A stretch of 64,000 bases of DNA, from assembly GCF_918731615.1 (NCBI RefSeq), contig NZ_OU957226.1:186001-250000 (forward strand), written 5' to 3'. The DNA is from Flavobacterium sp. CECT 9288 (GTDB lineage Bacteria > Bacteroidota > Bacteroidia > Flavobacteriales > Flavobacteriaceae). A model generated the notes under the pieces. The model did not search any database and was not told the DNA's origin. It saw only the letters and a list, made by a program, of their open reading frames with translations. Each line of letters starts with the position of its first letter. Position 1 is the first letter of the stretch. Below, in pieces: positions 62,468 through 64,000 of this stretch. Made by a program: the position numbers and the translations under genes.

Positions 62468-64000
62468 TTAGAACGGATAATTTATACCAAAATTTAAAAC
62501 GGAGTTCGCAAAGTTATACTCTCTAAACCATCTTTTATTTATTTCATTGGCTGGGTTGTAAGTTTTAAAACCCAAATCAAAACGGATTACAAAAAAACTA
62601 AGGTCATATCTAAGTCCAAAACCAGTGCCTAATGCAATGTCTTTTAAATCACGGTAACTTGTAAAGGTAGATTTCTCATCCTCAACATTATCCAGTACAT
62701 TCCAGATGTTTCCAGCATCTGCAAATATGGCGCCTTTTAAATCGCCAAGTACTTTAAATCGAAATTCACCACTAATGGCAATTTTCATATTGGCTTCATT
62801 AAAATCATTAATAGCTCCGCTACTGCCTGGGCCTAGTGCATACGGTTGCCACGCTCTATTATCATTTGATCCTCCTGAGAAATAACTTCGTGAAAACGGA
62901 ATGTTATTTGAATTACCAAAAGGAATTGCTATTCCAAAAAAAGATCTAAAGGCAATTTTATTTTCTGTAGAGAGAGCCCAGTGTTTTATGTAATCAAATT
63001 CGGTTTTTATGTATTCTGAATATTCAAGATTAAAGATTTCATAATTACCGCCTGAATTCTTCTTTTGATTTGTAGAACTAGCAAAAGCCGTCAATAAAGT
63101 ACCTGCCGATTCTATTTTTGTTTTAAATAAATAAAAGGTATCGTCTGCTATGTCCTTTTTAGTCGTTTTAGAGAAAGTGAAACTGGTTGCTAGAATAAAG
63201 TCATTTTCGGTTAATCTTTGTCTTCTTTCTTCAATGCTTTTTATAGATTGAAAATCAGTTGGAGTAATAGGCTTTAAAAATGTACCTCTATTGTTTAAGA
63301 CATCATTTGTAAATCCCGAAGTACCTCTTTCTATGCTTAAATTTCTATTTGCAGGGTTATCGTAATATGTAGTATTGGTATTGTATTCTTTACTAATGTT
63401 ATTTAAAGCATTATAGGATGATTTATAAACATTGAAGTAGTTTTGTGAGTTTAAATTTCGTACAAATTGTGTGTTTAGTAAATCAAATCGAGCAGTGTTG
63501 TTTTTTTGCGGTGTCCAATTGTAAGAAAGTGTACTCGTAAAGTTTTCTTTATCAAGTCCAATATTTTGTTGTTTAGCAAAACCTACGGTGACTAAAGTAG
63601 ATGGGATCATGCTTTTAGGAATGATTTTTTCGGTTCTGAAAGGCATAAAAATCCTTGGGATATTTAGTTTTAGATCTAAACCATATTCAGAAACATTGAA
63701 GAAATTATTATTCGGATTAGCTAAATCTTGTGACGATCCAATGTTGCCTCGTACTGCTAGTTCTAATGTTTCGGCGCCATTAAACACGTTTCGTACTGTT
63801 TCTGACACGCTAACTCCTATTCCAAAAGCCTGAATATTAGAGTGGGTTACATCTAGACTAGTCCCAAAACTATATTTTTTTCTAGGTGTCAAAAATACTT
63901 TAGAAATTAGAGAATGCGCAGTAGTATCTCTCTTATCAACCTCGTATTGAATAGAGGGGTAATTAAAAATTTTAAGATTGTTTAAATAACGTGTTGTCAA
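62468..64000 (-). CDS. BamA/TamL-type outer-membrane assembly protein (5' part outside window)
   Basis: The frame is open to the window edge, so the N-terminus is missing; 510 residues are visible. They form a surface-antigen/Omp85 beta barrel with FSRSYFSGGSNDNRAWQPYALGPGS, the lid-lock VRGF-like region in Bacteroidetes form, then FRFKVLGDLKGAIFADAGNIWNV and LGTGFGLRYDLSFFVIRFDLGFKTYNP, and a terminal Phe (NFGINYPF). These fit the C-terminal barrel of Omp85 proteins, such as TamL or BamA, which insert other barrels into the outer membrane. Long extra loops (TNTTYYDNPANRNLSIERGTS) suggest TamL or a variant rather than BamA itself. TamL is usually a lipoprotein; the signal would be outside this window. 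Confidence 0.82.
   Translation of the reverse strand: MTTRYLNNLKIFNYPSIQYEVDKRDTTAHSLISKVFLTPRKKYSFGTSLDVTHSNIQAFGIGVSVSETVRNVFNGAETLELAVRGNIGSSQDLANPNNNFFNVSEYGLDLKLNIPRIFMPFRTEKIIPKSMIPSTLVTVGFAKQQNIGLDKENFTSTLSYNWTPQKNNTARFDLLNTQFVRNLNSQNYFNVYKSSYNALNNISKEYNTNTTYYDNPANRNLSIERGTSGFTNDVLNNRGTFLKPITPTDFQSIKSIEERRQRLTENDFILATSFTFSKTTKKDIADDTFYLFKTKIESAGTLLTAFASSTNQKKNSGGNYEIFNLEYSEYIKTEFDYIKHWALSTENKIAFRSFFGIAIPFGNSNNIPFSRSYFSGGSNDNRAWQPYALGPGSSGAINDFNEANMKIAISGEFRFKVLGDLKGAIFADAGNIWNVLDNVEDEKSTFTSYRDLKDIALGTGFGLRYDLSFFVIRFDLGFKTYNPANEINKRWFREYNFANSVLNFGINYPF

Overview
The window looks like chromosome from a member of the Flavobacteriaceae, most likely Flavobacterium or a close relative. The base composition is AT-rich and there is a SusC/SusD glycan-uptake pair. 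One exported enzyme has a type IX secretion tail. The cell-shape, mevalonate and LptC genes are of Bacteroidetes type, and a promoter of the form TTTG-N19-TAnnTTTG precedes the tRNA gene. Most of the window is ordinary, intact core genome.

Layout. 1-14296 is a maltose/starch utilisation locus. A minus-strand unit encodes a sugar MFS permease, beta-phosphoglucomutase and a GH65 maltose phosphorylase (cut by the window edge). It is followed by a LacI-type regulator, and then by a plus-strand unit of SusC, SusD, a SusE-like lipoprotein and a GH13 amylase with a type IX secretion tail. Together these would cut starch outside the cell, import maltodextrin or maltose, and convert it through beta-glucose-1-phosphate to glucose-6-phosphate. 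14408-25375 (minus strand) is a short-chain-acid locus: a zinc-ribbon/HTH protein, a porin, an MHS-type transporter, two small membrane proteins, a symporter-histidine kinase fusion, a receiver-only response regulator, and two acyl-CoA synthetases (propionate type and acetate type).

25700-33457 holds tRNA-Phe, coaX, an outer-membrane protein, lptC, a PpiD/SurA-like chaperone, a GYDIA GHMP kinase and class II HMG-CoA reductase. 33638-41875 is a peptide-use cluster: a DPP-IV-like peptidase, three POT peptide transporters (the middle one frameshifted in a T8 tract), and two periplasmic thioredoxin-fold proteins, one without its cysteines. 41887-50099 carries comEC, an NlpC/P60 lipoprotein, lpxB, a small membrane protein, surE, a tail-specific protease and a DNA/RNA endonuclease, followed by a 68-base CTA microsatellite. 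50214-57439 is the elongation operon mreB-mreC-mreD-mrdA-rodA behind purH. 57636-64000 holds an orphan MacB/FtsX-type permease, a complete IS3-family element with a 3-bp target duplication, accD, fbaA and the C-terminal part of a BamA/TamL-like barrel.

I see no clearly new multi-gene system, no CRISPR array, no prophage and no recognisable defence island. The items most worth a second look are a near-identical 21-bp element in front of both maltose transcription units, a transposase-derived zinc-ribbon regulator candidate behind an 11-bp perfect palindrome, the symporter-kinase with a receiver-only partner, the T8 frameshift, the cysteine-less thioredoxin paralogue, the CTA tract, and two overlapping alternative hairpins between fbaA and accD.
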